A DNA stretch of 64,000 bases from Chamaecyparis obtusa (GCA_027943335.1 BSBK01002791.1:124001-188000), one strand, 5' to 3'. Positions 31,250-43,211 are shown, counted from the stretch's first letter. The notes: a model not told the origin generated them from the sequence alone. Translations and numbers: made by a program.

Positions 31250-32175
31250 ACATAGGAGGAAATAAAAAAAGGCTTTATTTCAATTACATTTGGATAAATC
31301 CCCGGGTCCTAATGGGCTCCAGGAAACTTTCTTTCAAAAATGTTGGCATTTTATAGGTAAAAATTATGGGAAGCAATTGAAGCTACTAGGAATTCAAGTA
31401 CCTTATAGAGATCAATAACACCTTCTTAGCTCTAATCCCCAAAAAAGAAAATTGCGAAGAATATGGGGACTTTAGACCTATATCTCTTTGTAATACAATA
31501 TATAAAATTCTTTCAAAAGCACTAGAAAATAGAATAAAGGAATTTCTCCCTAAGACAATATCTAAAGAACAAACGTGCTTTATACCAAAAAGATCAATCT
31601 TTGATGAGATAATTATAGCACAAGAAATCACACATACAACTCAAACAAACAAAGAACCAAGTATGCTAATTAAATTAGACATTCAAAAATCTTGTGATAA
31701 AGTAGACTGAAGATTTTTATGCAAATGCATGGAAGCATTTGGTTTCTCTAGAAGATGGATAAATTTGATTTATAGTTGTATATCGACACCAAAAATATCC
31801 CTTCTTATAAATGGTAGTCCGAGAGGTTTCTTTGATATATCAAGGGGGATCAGGCAAGGGGACCCTATTTCTCCATTTTTATTTGTTATTATGGCAAAAG
31901 CAATGGGAAGAACAATACATAGAGCCCATCATGAAGGACAAATAAGAGACATTAAAATAACTGAAAACTCTCCCAACATTACACATCAACAGTTTGTTGA
32001 CGATACAATCATACCAAGAATTAGTAATAAGAAAGAAGCCAAATCCTTTAGGGACATATTGATTATATATATGAAGGCATCAACCCAAAAAGTGAATGCA
32101 GAAAAATCAAAGATTTTCTTTCTCACTAAAAAACCATCAATGGTAAGACAAATATGTAAATATTCTAGGTTTTAA
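31250..32175 (+). pseudogene. LINE reverse transcriptase
   Basis: Blocks in order: YGDFRPISLCNTIYKILSKA, PKRSIFDEIIIAQEITH, LIKLDIQKSCDKVD (first Asp), NGSPRGFFDISRGIRQGDPI, PFLFVIMAKAMGR and QQFVDDTII (catalytic Asp pair in an FVDD box). A TGA follows KSCDKVD at about 31708, and a frame change near 32165 leads into the connection region. The FVDD form is shared with the minus-strand LINE. Confidence 0.92.
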
Positions 32176-33085
32176 AACAAGAAATTTTCCTTGTAAGTAT
32201 TTAGGAATTCCTCTAGATAAAGGATCCCAGGTCAATAAATTATGGGACCCAATAATAGACAAAATTAAGCTAGGAAAGAAAGTTGGAAAGGTAGATGGCT
32301 TTCGAATGTAGGAAGAACCACAATGATTAAATATGTATTGACAACAATTCCAACATATCAAATGTCCATTCTCCCTCTAACTGAGAATGTGAGATTTAGT
32401 TTAGAAAAAGACCTCAGGAATTTGTTTTGGCAAGGATCTTTAGATAATAAAAAAATATCCATGGTCAAGTGGTCAAATATTTGCAAACCTACTTCTTCTG
32501 GAGGTCTAGGCATAAAAAGCCTCAAATGAAAAAACAAATCTTTAGGAGCAAAGTTGGTTTGGAGATTATTTTAGGAACCACATAGTAAATGGGCCACAAT
32601 CCTACTAAACATGTATATTTTAGAGGCGGAACCAATTAATATATTCAAAACTAAAAATCACGTGAAAGGCTCTCGAACATGGAATTTCATAATGGAATGT
32701 AGAGATATCATTAATGAAAAATTAATGTGGGATATAGGAAATGGGGAACAAGCTCTTTTTTGGGAAGACTCTTGGTGGGGGGGGGGGGGATATCCCCCTA
32801 TGGAAAGTTTAGGTCTTAATGATTCGACTAAGGAAACATTAACACAAACTTGGGGGAAATACGTGGTAGATTATATTCAGACAAACGATGAGAACACATC
32901 TCTAGAATGACAAGGGAAGAGTATGGATAATATTCCAGTCACACCATTGGAAAAATTAAAACTAGGAGATATCCTCAACTCGAGATATATCACCATTAAA
33001 AATGGGATGGATAAATTAATCTGGAACAAGTCAAATGATGGTACATACAAAGTTAAAGAGGGATACAAAGCCATAGTTTAAAATC
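32176..33085 (+). pseudogene. LINE ORF2 connection region
   Basis: TIPTYQMSILPL, RNLFWQGSLDNKK, SMVKWSNICKPTSSGGLGI and WRLF-type sequence, then EPINIFKTKNHVKGSRTWNF, follow the palm as in other plant LINEs. A run of ten or more G at about 32777-32787 may have slipped. Several stops. Confidence 0.82.
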
Positions 33086-33099
33086 AAAATATGGAAGAA

Positions 33100-33657
33100 T
33101 TGGACATCCCTTTAAATTTATGTTGGAATAAAGCATGCCTACCCAAAGCTGGGATGTTTTTATGGGCAACACTACAAAAAGGAATACTCACAACAGGATG
33201 ATTTATAAAGATTGGATTTGAAGGTCCATCCAGATGTCCATTATGTGAACAACAAGAAGAAATAGTGGACCACATCTTACTTAATTGTCCCTTCACGAAG
33301 GAATGTTGGAACTGGCTAGGAGGGAACTTAAAGTGGAGTTCAGCATACCCCATAGACCTCACAGATTCTTTGAGGTCATGGCCAACCCATCTAGGGAAAA
33401 ACCTATACATAGATATTTGGATAATTTCTCCTTCCATTATAACATGGGAACTCTGGAAAGAAAGGAACAAGAGAACTTTTAAAAATAAGAAGATGGCAGT
33501 TCAAGCCCTAACTAACAAGATTGAAGTAAGTATTGTAGAAATTATTAATAACATACTAAGAATCCAAATCAACCATGAAGGAGTATTCTCTTCATGGGAT
33601 AGTATGATAAGGAAAAAATGGCTGGGTCTTATTATTCCTCCCCAATATGGAAAATGA
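33100..33657 (+). pseudogene. LINE ORF2 zf-RVT domain
   Basis: RCPLCEQQEEIVDHILLNC gives the Cys-x2-Cys...His...Cys zinc signature, followed by ISPSIITWELWKERNKR, the same downstream block as in the minus-strand LINE. A TGA at about 33200 interrupts the start. Confidence 0.9.
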
Positions 33658-33720
33658 GGAAAACAAAGAAAAATCAATAGAACAAATTGTAAATGGCTGA
33701 AACCCAAATTCAGATGGCAT

Positions 33721-34140
33721 AAATTGAACTTTGATGGGGCATCCAGAGGGAACCCAGGTATAGCTAGTATTGGTTGCATTATTTATGACTGGATAGGAAT
33801 AATTTGTGCCAAGATTGCTAAACCTTTGAAGAATACAACTAACAATATGGTAGAGTGTGAAACAATAATAGATGAATTGAAATTAAATAAAGAAATAGGG
33901 ATAAAACAGCTGGAAATTGAAGGTGATTCATAAATTATCATCAATGCCATGAGATCTAGGACTCCCAATTAGAAACTTAACTCAAAATTAGAAAAAGTTA
34001 TTGAATTATTAGCATTCTTCCCGGAGATAGAAATTAGACATATATATAGGGAAGGTAACATAGATGGAGATGAATTAGCTAACATAGGAGCTAATAGAAA
34101 CAAAATCAGAGAAATTACCAAAACTAATATGGTAAACTAG
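33721..34140 (+). pseudogene. LINE RNase H domain
   Basis: LNFDGASRGNPG (Asp), NNMVECETI (Glu), LEIEGDS (Asp), then stops at 33931 and about 33970, and in the same frame RHIYREGNIDGDELANIGAN (final Asp), ending in TAG at 34138-34140. All four catalytic acidic positions can be identified even though the frame is interrupted. Confidence 0.9.
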
Positions 34141-35138
34141 GACCAAAGATCTAATACTACAGATAATACGTGCAATAATATCTACTTAAGAACATACTCC
34201 CCATAATTTGTATATTAGAATACATCCTTTATTTAGCTACTATATTTCCTATTACCAGTTTCTAAACAAAGCAATCATAGATTGAGTGTTTCGTAAGAAA
34301 TTAAGACACTCATATATATAGATATATAATATTATACTCATATTCTCCCCATGTTAAGTATTTAGGCTTATTCTTCCACTCGTTATATCCACAATTTAAT
34401 ACAAAAGAGAGCTGAAGTCTTTCAAGTGTCCTCCCACCCTCATTTGCATCAATTAATCCTACCTCGAGCCGTTTCTAGGCTCATCAAAGAAGGAGATTCT
34501 GCCATAAATATCTATATGGTTTCGTCTGCACATGTTCTCAAATTAGTTAATAGAACCAAATATAGATTATTTGAGTCATTCTTATTAACAGAGTAATTCT
34601 TACCAAATTCTTACCAATTTCTTCTCCATTGCAAAGTAGTGGATAAAATTATATCTATTAAAAAAGTAGTAAAATAATTACAATGAAATTAACAAATATT
34701 TCTCTGTATCAGACATGAATATATGGGTAGAAACACACATATGATGTCAGGTCACCGCTTATTATCATAATCAAAGGAAATGGGGAAAAAAGAGGACATC
34801 AAATCAATTATGATAAAGCAATACACGCATCCTCAAAATTACCTCATAACCTTTTATCCCTTAATGGATTCAAAATCAAACTACCATGCTTGGCACTAAT
34901 TAATATACATTACTTTCATTTCATGTATGGAATTAAAAATTCCATTAATGACTAACACATCATTGTTCATCCTCTTTCCAACAGAGCAGTAATCATGAAA
35001 GTTACTCTTCCTCAACTCTCTCTTCAATAAAATCGTCTATTACTTCATTGTCTAACGATAGAGTACACACATAACCACTCTAGATAGGCCACTATGGATA
35101 CCCCGGTAAGATTGTGAGGCAAAAAATGATAGAATGAG
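34141..35138 (+). other. non-coding LINE 3' region between RNase H and first small frame
   Basis: AT-rich DNA with a (TA)-rich patch near 34310-34330. No coding motif is recognised. It separates RNase H from the first ORF3-like frame by about 1 kb, against about 320 bases in the minus-strand LINE. Confidence 0.5.
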
Positions 35139-35670
35139 GTGATGGATATGGTTACTGATACAAGAATTAGAGGTATTTTAACCTTTCCTCATTCTTTGCT
35201 TATTGAAGCTTCATTGAAAATCCTAGGGGAAGAATATACTCAAAACATTGATAGGACTAGAGTGAACTCTAATATTTCATCCATGTTTTTAGCCATAGCC
35301 ATGTTCTTCGAAAAGGATAAGAAGATTGTAAGGGAATTATGTAGTAACTTATTTAAGAATAGTATCTTATGATTCTGAAGGCAAGAAACAATGGGAAAAC
35401 AGATGCGAATGGAAAGCCAATCCCGAAATACCCCATCATATGGGTAGAAAACTAGGAGAAATTTGATTCCACGTCTGCCAGTAGAATTCAAAACCTAAAC
35501 TTCCTTACTAGGCTATTTCATGTCAAGAGGCCCAATTGCACTTATTAGTTTGCTAAATATTTGGTTGAGGAGGGTATAGAAGGGTATGAACAAGTGATGG
35601 AAAGAGTGAATGTCTTCTCTTTAAATGACGAAACTGAATGCGAGGAAGACAATATAGATGAAACATAAAG
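35139..35670 (+). pseudogene. candidate LINE ORF3, first copy
   Basis: A 77-residue open frame reads RIRGILTFPHSLLIEASLKI, LGEEYTQNIDRT and RVNSNISSMFLAIAM, ending LCSNLFKNSIL. Further downstream another frame gives SRIQNLNFLTRLFHVKRP and an acidic end NDETECEEDNIDET. It matches the frame at 37217 (ALYRILGIDF, RVNSDIPAMFIASSI, LCRRL; also an acidic end) and the frame at 144-461. No known domain is recognised. Confidence 0.5.
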
Positions 35671-36154
35671 TCAGGCAAAGAAGAGACCTACAAGGAAAGG
35701 AAAAGGCATCCAACTGGGCTAGACAGGCTAGATTTGGAGATGGGATTGGAGTGGGTTCATGCTTTTTTGGCTTTAGTATTACATATATGCGTCAATTTTA
35801 AGTTTGGTTTATTTTATTCTAGAACTTTATATTATAGGGATAATCTTATTAGATAGAACCTTACTTCTATAGCAAGACTTATTAGACACAGAAAGTTCTA
35901 GCTCGTTATTGAATTTTGGATTGGGCCAAACAGACAAATTATATTTTTAGCTATATTGTTACAAACATAAATCTTAATTTACTATGACAAATGTTTACAA
36001 GACCTTACTCTTGCCCTAAAATATTAATTCTCATTTTGATAGATCCACATAAATGAATACAGATATATATGCATATACATAAATATATATGTATTTATGT
36101 AGAGATATATACATTTATATTCAGAATAACTCATGTATGTATGTATATGTGTAT

Positions 36155-36764
36155 ATACACACACACACACATATCAAGATGTTATTGCTTACATTTACTT
36201 TGTCTCTTTTCGTGAAGGATTTCCTTGTTTAGACTAAGTTATTTCTAATTTTAATGAATACTAATTTAAAAAAAAAACTCATGAATCTCTACCTTGAAAA
36301 TTGATTGTGGCCTTAGTTTGGTGATGACTTAAATTCATAAGCTACAGATGTTGTTAAAAAAAAGGGATAATGGCCATCAGAAGGTTATTTTGTAAAAAAC
36401 AGATATATGAATAAAATGGAAGATCTCATTTTAGATATTCAGAAGAAAAATTTATGGATATTCAATATTTATTTTCAAATTTAAGGTTGAAAGTATTTAA
36501 GTTATGGAGAAGGTATAAGAATTAAAGCTTTGCTAAATAAAGAGACTAAGGTAAACATATGGATTGTAATAGAATTAAAAATGAAATAATATATGGCATA
36601 ATCCCAAATTATGTATGCAGCTTCAATCATTTTGGACATTTTTCGAGTATTAATGATTTAAAAAAATAATAAATGTTAGGGTTTTACTTAAGCCTTGTTT
36701 ATAAATGGGTTTTTACAGTAAAAAGGAAATATTTGGATATAGGTGTGACCTGCTATTTATTCGT

Positions 36765-36808
<44 letters not shown>
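36155..36808. repeat. (CA)n microsatellites
   Basis: A short AC run at about 36157-36172 and a longer one at about 36768-36806, with (TA)-rich tracts at 36061-36130 nearby. Confidence 0.9.
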
Positions 36809-37216
36809 ATATTGTTAATTAAGATATATATTCATACCTATATACATTTATTTTAATTTTGCCTGTTCTTTTTGGTAGTTTCCATCCTTTTTAGGAATAT
36901 TATGGTTATAAGAAAACTGGCAGTTGTTTGTTCGACTAGATAGATGCCTTCTTAATTGGGAGAGTTGTAGTAAATGCTTATTCTCTAACATATATTTTCT
37001 CATCTTTCTGTTCTCTCCTAATATTTTCTTCCCTTTTTTCTTTTTGGCCTGATCGGTTCATCTCTTGACTCTTTGAGCGCTATATCAAGGCTCATATTGA
37101 ATGTCTTTCCTTTATTGGTTGTCCAAGTGCCTAATCCTCCACCTTTACATCTCCTTTCGCCTCCTCTTTTCCTAGTGTCTCTCTTCCCTCTTTGCTACCC
37201 TTCCTTTTCTAGGATT

Positions 37217-37812
37217 ATGTCGACCATTATCAAACTTCATGGGTCTAAAACACAAATTGCCTTTGATGAAGAAATAAAGAGTAGATGGCTAAAACAAATT
37301 ATGCTTTCAACCCATGGCCTTGTTTTGAGAGCTTTGTACAGAATCTTAGGAATAGATTTTATCATAAACAATGAGAAATATAGAGTCAACTCAGATATAC
37401 CTGCAATGTTCATTGCCTCTTCGATACAAGTTGATCTTGATAAACATGCGATTGGTATGTTGTGTAGACGCCTTTAAAAAAAATAATCCTTGTAGACGTA
37501 GATAAAGTGATTAACAACATTAGGGGAGATTTAACCATACCAAAACCAAAAATTTATGAAACCCCTTTGATTGGGGGGAGAACGGTTCCCACATTACCCA
37601 TATTAGACACAAACGATTTAGACCCATTCTTGGCATGGACATCCATGATTCACATAAATATTGATTTTTTGTTTCACTTTATGCATGTTAGAACATTGTC
37701 TGATGAAAATTGGTTTGATATATTCTTAACAGAGGATGAGGTATGTGCTTCAGATTGGGAGGATTGGAACGACTCTGACTGTGATGAATCAAGAGATCCC
37801 TCCCCAAAATAG
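37217..37812 (+). pseudogene. candidate LINE ORF3, second copy
   Basis: From ATG at 37217 the frame reads MSTIIKLHGSKTQIAFDEEI, then LRALYRILGIDFIINNEKY and RVNSDIPAMFIASSI, ending MLCRRL at 37477. After a frame change across an A-run it continues at 37507 with MINNIRGDLTIPKPKIYETP and a strongly acidic end EDEVCASDWEDWNDSDCDES. Joined by position, it would be a protein of about 200 residues with a basic/hydrophobic N-terminal part and an acidic tail. It is homologous by eye to the frames at 35139 and 144-461. Unknown function. Confidence 0.5.
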
Positions 37813-38795
37813 GAAAAACATCATCTCAAAAGATTGGAGACTGACTCGTAGAAGAAAGGGTTATAAGAATAATGGGTTTCTGATAATTTTTAAATGCTAA
37901 TTATGTTCTGAATCTGTAATTGATTAAAGTAGTTTTTTGTCTTTTTCAAAGAAGTAGCTATGGGATGATCATAAATTATATAACTATTTTTTGAATTAAA
38001 CAATGGTTAATGAATAATAGATTTTGTTCTATAACAACATATGTATTCACTTTATGAACATTAGAGTAAGGTCACCTATTATAATGCTTTTGGACATATA
38101 ATTACCTTCAAATAAATTTGCCTCGTATAAAGATGAATAATGATTTTTATAAAGATTGACAAGAATAATGTTTGCAATGATCCTTATATGTTTCTAATGG
38201 GCACACATCCACCTTTAGGTTAGCTATTGTAGTCTTGATAATCTCTTAACCAAGTTGTTTCCACATTAAGAGATCACAAGGCTCCAATAGCTTAAGGAAA
38301 GGTGGATCGTCATTCTGTTAATACTTAATAATAAGACCATTACTACAAATCACAAAGGTTCCAGTCAACAAGAAAGGTATTTAAAATATGAAATCTTTGT
38401 ATGATAAACAAATGTCTTTTAGTTTCTTTTATCATCAAAAAACTAATACAATGATCTTAGTCATGAAGGATAATCTATGCAGGTATATAGCAAGCTGTTG
38501 GAAGACAAAACAGAATAAAACTAGACCTTCCAAGGAAAAAAGGAAGGAATTTGAACACCTAAAATATAAAGGATATGTAACAATGACACTGTCATAATTA
38601 TATGTAACAATGATGTAAATGAGGGAATGCCCTCATAACTATCATGTAACTATTTTTTCTAGACATATGTCCTAGACAAGACTGAAGGTTTTCTTCTCTG
38701 TTCTTTCCTACCAGTGCCCGCAATGAATGGAGATTCAAAATGTAATAAATTTTATACATTAATAAAGTTATATGCTAAGGCCTTTTACCGATCCA
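37813..38795 (+). other. LINE 3' untranslated region
   Basis: No conserved frame. Near the end come TAATAAATTTTATACATT, AATAAAGTTATATG and CCTTTTACCGATCC, then the terminal A-run, the usual 3' end of plant LINEs. Confidence 0.65.
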
Positions 38796-38803
38796 AAAAA
38801 AAT

Positions 38804-39440
38804 CATTGTTTTTCTAAAACATTTCGTGAGAAAATTTTTAGAAGATTTTTTGTTCGATTTTTTCAATAAAATAGATGGTTTATAGTTTTTGGTAATTTTT
38901 TAAAACAAAAGTTGTGGGTTTTTCATTTTTACTGTTCTCACTAGAGAAATGAATTTTTTTTAGATCTACAATGGTTCTTTATTCTTTTGACTGAGGGTTG
39001 CTATTTTATTTGATGTAAGAGGGTTTTGCATTTCGATTTTTGAATGATTTTTTCCCTAAAAATCATGGTGGGTTTTGCAATATTTTATTTTTCCAAAAAT
39101 TGGGGAGGGTTTTTGTACGATTTATTTTCCCCAAAAAATGTGGAAGGTTTTTGCATGATTTTTTATCCCAAAAATTATTGAGGTTTTTTTCATGATTTTT
39201 TCCTTGAAAATTGTGGTTTTCTTTTTCTACTCTTTGTCAAACTTTTGAAAAAATCACGAGTTTTTACCATTTTTCTAAAAATGAGGGGTTTTGATGATTC
39301 TTTCAAAAAATTGTGTGTGATCTTTGCATTGCATCTAGGGAATGACAATTATTCTGCATAATGGTGGTGTTATTTTGCAACTTCTTTTGACGATTTTTCC
39401 AAGAGGCTTTTGCCAATTTTTTCTCAACAAAAATTGAAGT
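38804..39440. repeat. T-rich degenerate tandem array, right part
   Basis: Repeated phrases GGTTTTTGCATGATTTTTT, CCCAAAAATT and GTGGAAGG-type words at about 50-60 base spacing, closely similar in style to 27085-27283. Confidence 0.75.
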
Positions 39441-39469
39441 TTTATAAGAAGTTGATCTCATCTCTAGAT

Positions 39470-39474
39470 AACAT
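39470..39474. repeat. target duplication AACAT, left copy
   Basis: AACAT precedes the LTR at 39475 and recurs at 43207-43211 after the other LTR. Confidence 0.9.
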
Positions 39475-40313
39475 TGTTGAGAATGACGAGTACGATGGTT
39501 GTTCACCGTATGGTGAAACACCATACAGGTAGTTTGAGGCACCGTACAATGAAACACCGTATGGGTAGTTTTGAGACAAATGTGTACAGTGAAACCTTGT
39601 AGAGTACGTCACGAGTACTATGTGGAGTATGATGATGTTGCATGTACATTGAAGGTGAAGTACAAGTACTGATTCCACAATACGAGTACTATACTTTAGT
39701 ATGGTGCCAGTTCCGATGTTCGGTGATGCGTGTGGAGTAGTGTCTATGGCGAAGGAGTGACCTGAGGATGAAGGGAGTGTCTGAGGTGAAGGGAGTGACC
39801 AGATGCCGAAGGGAGTGTCCTGATGTCGAAGGGACCGTTGACTGGAGGAGTGATTGTTGGGACTATCAAATGGTGGAGTGCCAAGGCTGCTAGTAATCGT
39901 TTCATAGAGTGACAGTTGTTATACCGAATTCTATAACGAATCACAATGTATAAATGTTTGTGGGATTCGTTAGGAATTGGAGGCAAAAAAATGCTGAAAT
40001 AGTAGAGTGTCAAAGTGGTGTAATGTTAGGTTGATTGTAACACAATATGAGCCTATGCAAAAATACATTATTGTTTGTATGTAACATTGGTTATTGTAAT
40101 ACAAAGAAGATACTTAGGTTTTTCGGTGGTGGGTTTTTCTCGAAAGGGTTTCCCATGTAAATTTGGTCTCCTGTGTTTATCTTGTGTGCATGACATTTTC
40201 TATGTTCTTATTTCTTTTGTTTATCTCAATATTCTGAAGTAGGTTCGAACTCTTTATTATTTCCCTTTTAAATTGACATTAGGAAGGCGTTTCCGCACCA
40301 TTGCTTTCTTACA
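39475..40313 (+). repeat. 5' LTR of the gag-only Copia element
   Basis: TG/CA ends; TATAAATG at about 39949 is the probable core promoter. It carries about four copies of the GAAGGGAGTG minisatellite at 39759-39835. Confidence 0.92.
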
Positions 40314-40315
40314 AG

Positions 40316-40328
40316 TGGTATCAGAGCC
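40316..40328 (+). promoter_or_regulatory. primer-binding site of the gag-only Copia element
   Basis: TGGTATCAGAGCC, a perfect match to the usual plant initiator-Met tRNA PBS, two bases after the LTR. Confidence 0.93.
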
Positions 40329-40419
40329 AAACCAGTTTTTGTTATCCTTGTTGGGTAGGCTTGGTCGTTTGTGTCAATTTGGTTCCAGTGGGGTTTTGCA
40401 AAGTGTTCATCTGAAAATT

Positions 40420-41250
40420 GAGATCGTGAGTATATTAGGGAAAATAAACATTGAAAAGTTCAATGGCACAAACTTTGAGTTGTGGAAACTTAAAGTTGAA
40501 GATATGCTAGTTGATTGAGATATGTGGATCACCGTGTCTGGTAACAAGCCTCCAGGCATGAAGCAGGAAGATTGAGATCTGGGGGATAGAAAGGCTAGAG
40601 GACTGATAAGGTTGAGCCTTGCAGATTCTATTCTGTTGAATGTCCATGAAGAGAAATCTTCATGTTCTTTGTGGAGAAGTTGAGAGATATTTATCAAGGA
40701 AAATCCTTGGTAAACAAGCTCTTCCTGAGAAAAAAGTTGTACTCTCTGAAGATGGACAGAGGAACGACTGTGGCAGATCATCTAAACACGTTTAATATGG
40801 TGATTGCACAGTTAACATCTATTGGTGTGTTGGTTAGTGAAGAAGAGTGTTGCATGTTATTGTTGTGCTTGTTGCCTGGTTCGTGGGATCACCTTGTGAT
40901 GGCCATTGAAAGTACTACCAACCAATTTAAGATGGATGAAGTAGTTGCTGCACTTTTGTTGAAGGAGATGCAGAGGAAATCTTCTGAGGTGGCTAAAGAG
41001 TCTCTTGTCGTTCGTGACAGATGGAAGGACAAAAGAAAGGACATGAAGTCTAAATATTTTGGAAAGAAGTCCAAAGTGAAGTGCTGGAATTGTGGGCAGG
41101 CTGGTCATATCTGAAAGGATTGCAAAGAGAAGAAGAAGAAGAAGAAGAAGAAGAAGAAGAAAATGCAAAGTTCTTCAAATTCGGAGTCTTCTCAGAGTGA
41201 TGATGAAGATGCTATCAATTTTGTTTTGGCTGATTGGTCATCTGATGATG
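40420..41250 (+). pseudogene. Copia gag (UBN2-type) with CCHC knuckle
   Basis: Starts around KFNGTNFELWKLKVEDMLVD (typical gag opening). Stops at about 40516-40518 (TGA at an expected Trp) and 40572, then a frameshift near 40670. It continues with KLRDIYQGKSLVNKLFLRKK, TVADHLNTFNMVIAQL, LLCLLPGSWDHLVMAI and the knuckle CWNCGQAGHI, stop, KDC, where TGA replaces the expected Arg. A GAA/GAAG microsatellite follows, encoding poly-Lys, then an acidic Ser-rich tail. gag forms the particle and binds RNA. Confidence 0.9.
41129..41162. repeat. (GAA)n microsatellite in gag
   Basis: About eleven GAA units directly after the zinc knuckle, giving a poly-Lys run. Confidence 0.95.
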
Positions 41251-42246
41251 ACTGGTAGATTAATTTGATCTTCATGTGGAAGATGTTTGTCACGATGCCA
41301 TGTGTGACTCGACACCACCATATAGTGGGGGTGTTGGCAGTGATGTGTGGAAGAAGTTTGTCACGATGCCATGTGTAACTCGACACCATGGTTTAGTGGG
41401 AGTTGTTGGTAGTGACGTAGTGAATGATCTTCATTAGTATTGGAAATATTGAAGGCGTGAGATTTTGATCTTGCACAAGGATCTTTTCACATTTGCTGAA
41501 GTACTATTTGGAGATGTTTATCTTCATGTAATTGAAGATGTTGACATCTTGAGGACTCTACAGGGTTTTTGATAAAGGTGTAGATTATGTTTTCATTTGA
41601 CATGTTATGGTATGTTAATATGGAGCATGTTATCTCTTTGGTTGAGATGTTTTAGATCATGTTGTCATGTTTATGTTCTTGAGGTCGTGGTTGGAACTTT
41701 GACATTGATCTTATTTTTTGTTGCTGTGTATTGAGTGCATTGGTCATTTGCTTGACACTTCATGAAGTTGTTGTTCTGCATTTGGAGTTAGCATGGATTA
41801 GCATGGATTGATCGGTTATAGGTGCTCATGGATACTTAGAGACGGTGATGATGATGTTTTCTCTTGTGATTAGAGATGTGTTTGTTGAAACGGTTGATGG
41901 TTTCAGTAGGAAGTTTGATAGGCATCTAGAGGTGTATGTAGAAGGACATGGTACATGGTTGATGTACTGTTGACATTCTTGATGCTACAAGTTTGTTGTT
42001 GCACTTCTACATGATGTGGTTAAATGGATTCATATTAGGCAGACATTGCCTATGTAGTGGGAGCTTCTTAGTGCATATGTGGCAAATACTGTTTTGAGGC
42101 TTGAAACTGTATGTTACAGGTTGTATATGTTATTAATTTTGAATTCATGATTGTATACCTTGGAGTTATCAAAATGAACACGGTTAAGTTCGAATGGCGA
42201 ACATGGTCATATTAAGTAACTCTGCAATATGAGTACATACCTTGTC
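41251..42246 (+). other. non-coding remainder of the gag-only element
   Basis: No pol motif in any frame. Contains a local duplication (TTTGTCACGATGCCATGTGT occurs near 41286 and again near 41355). Ends in the purine tract before the 3' LTR. Confidence 0.6.
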
Positions 42247-43206
42247 AAGTGGGAGATTGTTGAGAATGACTAGTACGATGGTTGTTCACTGTATGGTGAA
42301 ACACCATACAGATAGTTTGAGGCACCGTACAGTGAAACATTGTACGGGTAGTTTTGAGACAAATGTGTACGGTGAAACCTTATAGAGTACATCACGAGTA
42401 CTATGTGGAGTACGGTGATGTTGCATGTACAGTGAAGGTGAAGTACAAGTACAAATTCCACAATATGAGTACTATACTTTAGTACGATGCCAGTTCCAAT
42501 GTACGGTGATGCGTGTGGAGTAGTGTTTGTGGCAAAGGGAGTGACCCGATACCGAAGGGAGTGACCGAGGCCGAAGGAAGTGTCTGAGGCCGAAGGGAGT
42601 GACTTGATGCTGAAGGGAGTGACCCGATGCTGAAGGGAGGTTGAAGGGAGTGTCCGAGGCGAAAGGAGTGACCAGATGCCGAAGGGAGTGTCCCGATGCC
42701 GAAGGGAGTGTCTGATGCCGAAGGGACCGTCGACTGGAGGAGTGACTGTTGGTACTGTCAAATGGTGGAGTGCCAAGGCTTCTAGTAACCGTTTCATGGA
42801 GTGACAGTTGTTATACCGAATTCTATAACGAATCACAGTGTATAAATGTCTGTGGGATTCGTTAGGAATTGGAGGCAAAAAAAAGGCTGAAATAGTAGAG
42901 TGTCAAAGTGGTGTAATGTCAGGTTGATTGTAACACAATCTGAGCTTGTGCAAAAATACATTATTGTTTGTATGTAACATTGGTTACTGTAATACAAAGA
43001 AGACACTCAGGTTTTTCGGTGGTGGGTTTTTCCCGAAAGGGTTTCCCACGTAAATTTGGTCTCTTGTGTTTATCTTGTGTGCATGACATTTTTTATGTTC
43101 TTATTTTTTTTGCTTATCTCAATATTCTGAAGTAGGTTCGAACTCTTTATTATTTCCTCTATAAATTGACATTAAAAAGGCGTTTCCTCACCATCGCTTT
43201 CTTACA
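42247..43206 (+). repeat. polypurine tract and 3' LTR of the gag-only Copia element
   Basis: AAGTGGGAGAT at 42247-42257, then the LTR 42258-43206. The minisatellite at 42531-42726 has about ten copies of a 17-21 bp unit of the form CCGAAGGGAGTG-CC-GATG. Flanked by AACAT at 43207. Confidence 0.92.
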
Positions 43207-43211
43207 AACAT

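Larger units (their letters stand above)
27284..38803 (+). mobile_element. plant LINE, nearly full length, with unusually long 3' region
   Basis: In plus-strand order: ORF1 with a DUF4283-type domain (27284-29866), ORF2 with endonuclease, reverse transcriptase, zf-RVT and RNase H (29918-34140), then a 4.6 kb region with two small related frames, and finally AATAAAGTTATATG, CCTTTTACCGATCC and an A-run at 38796-38803, a typical plant LINE 3' end. The total of 11.5 kb is well above the usual 6-7 kb, so either the 3' part includes another insertion or the family has a long tail. Many stops and frameshifts show it is dead. It differs from the minus-strand LINE in base composition (strongly A-rich sense strand). 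No clear target duplication was found. Confidence 0.8.
39475..43206 (+). mobile_element. Copia-type LTR retrotransposon reduced to gag
   Basis: LTRs (839 and 949 bases, TGTTGAGAATGAC...TTTCTTACA) enclose 1.9 kb. A PBS TGGTATCAGAGCC lies two bases after the 5' LTR, a purine tract AAGTGGGAGAT precedes the 3' LTR, and AACAT flanks both sides. The interior codes only for a broken gag; protease, integrase, reverse transcriptase and RNase H are missing. The LTR length difference is due mainly to a minisatellite with about ten copies in the right LTR and about four in the left. Confidence 0.93.
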
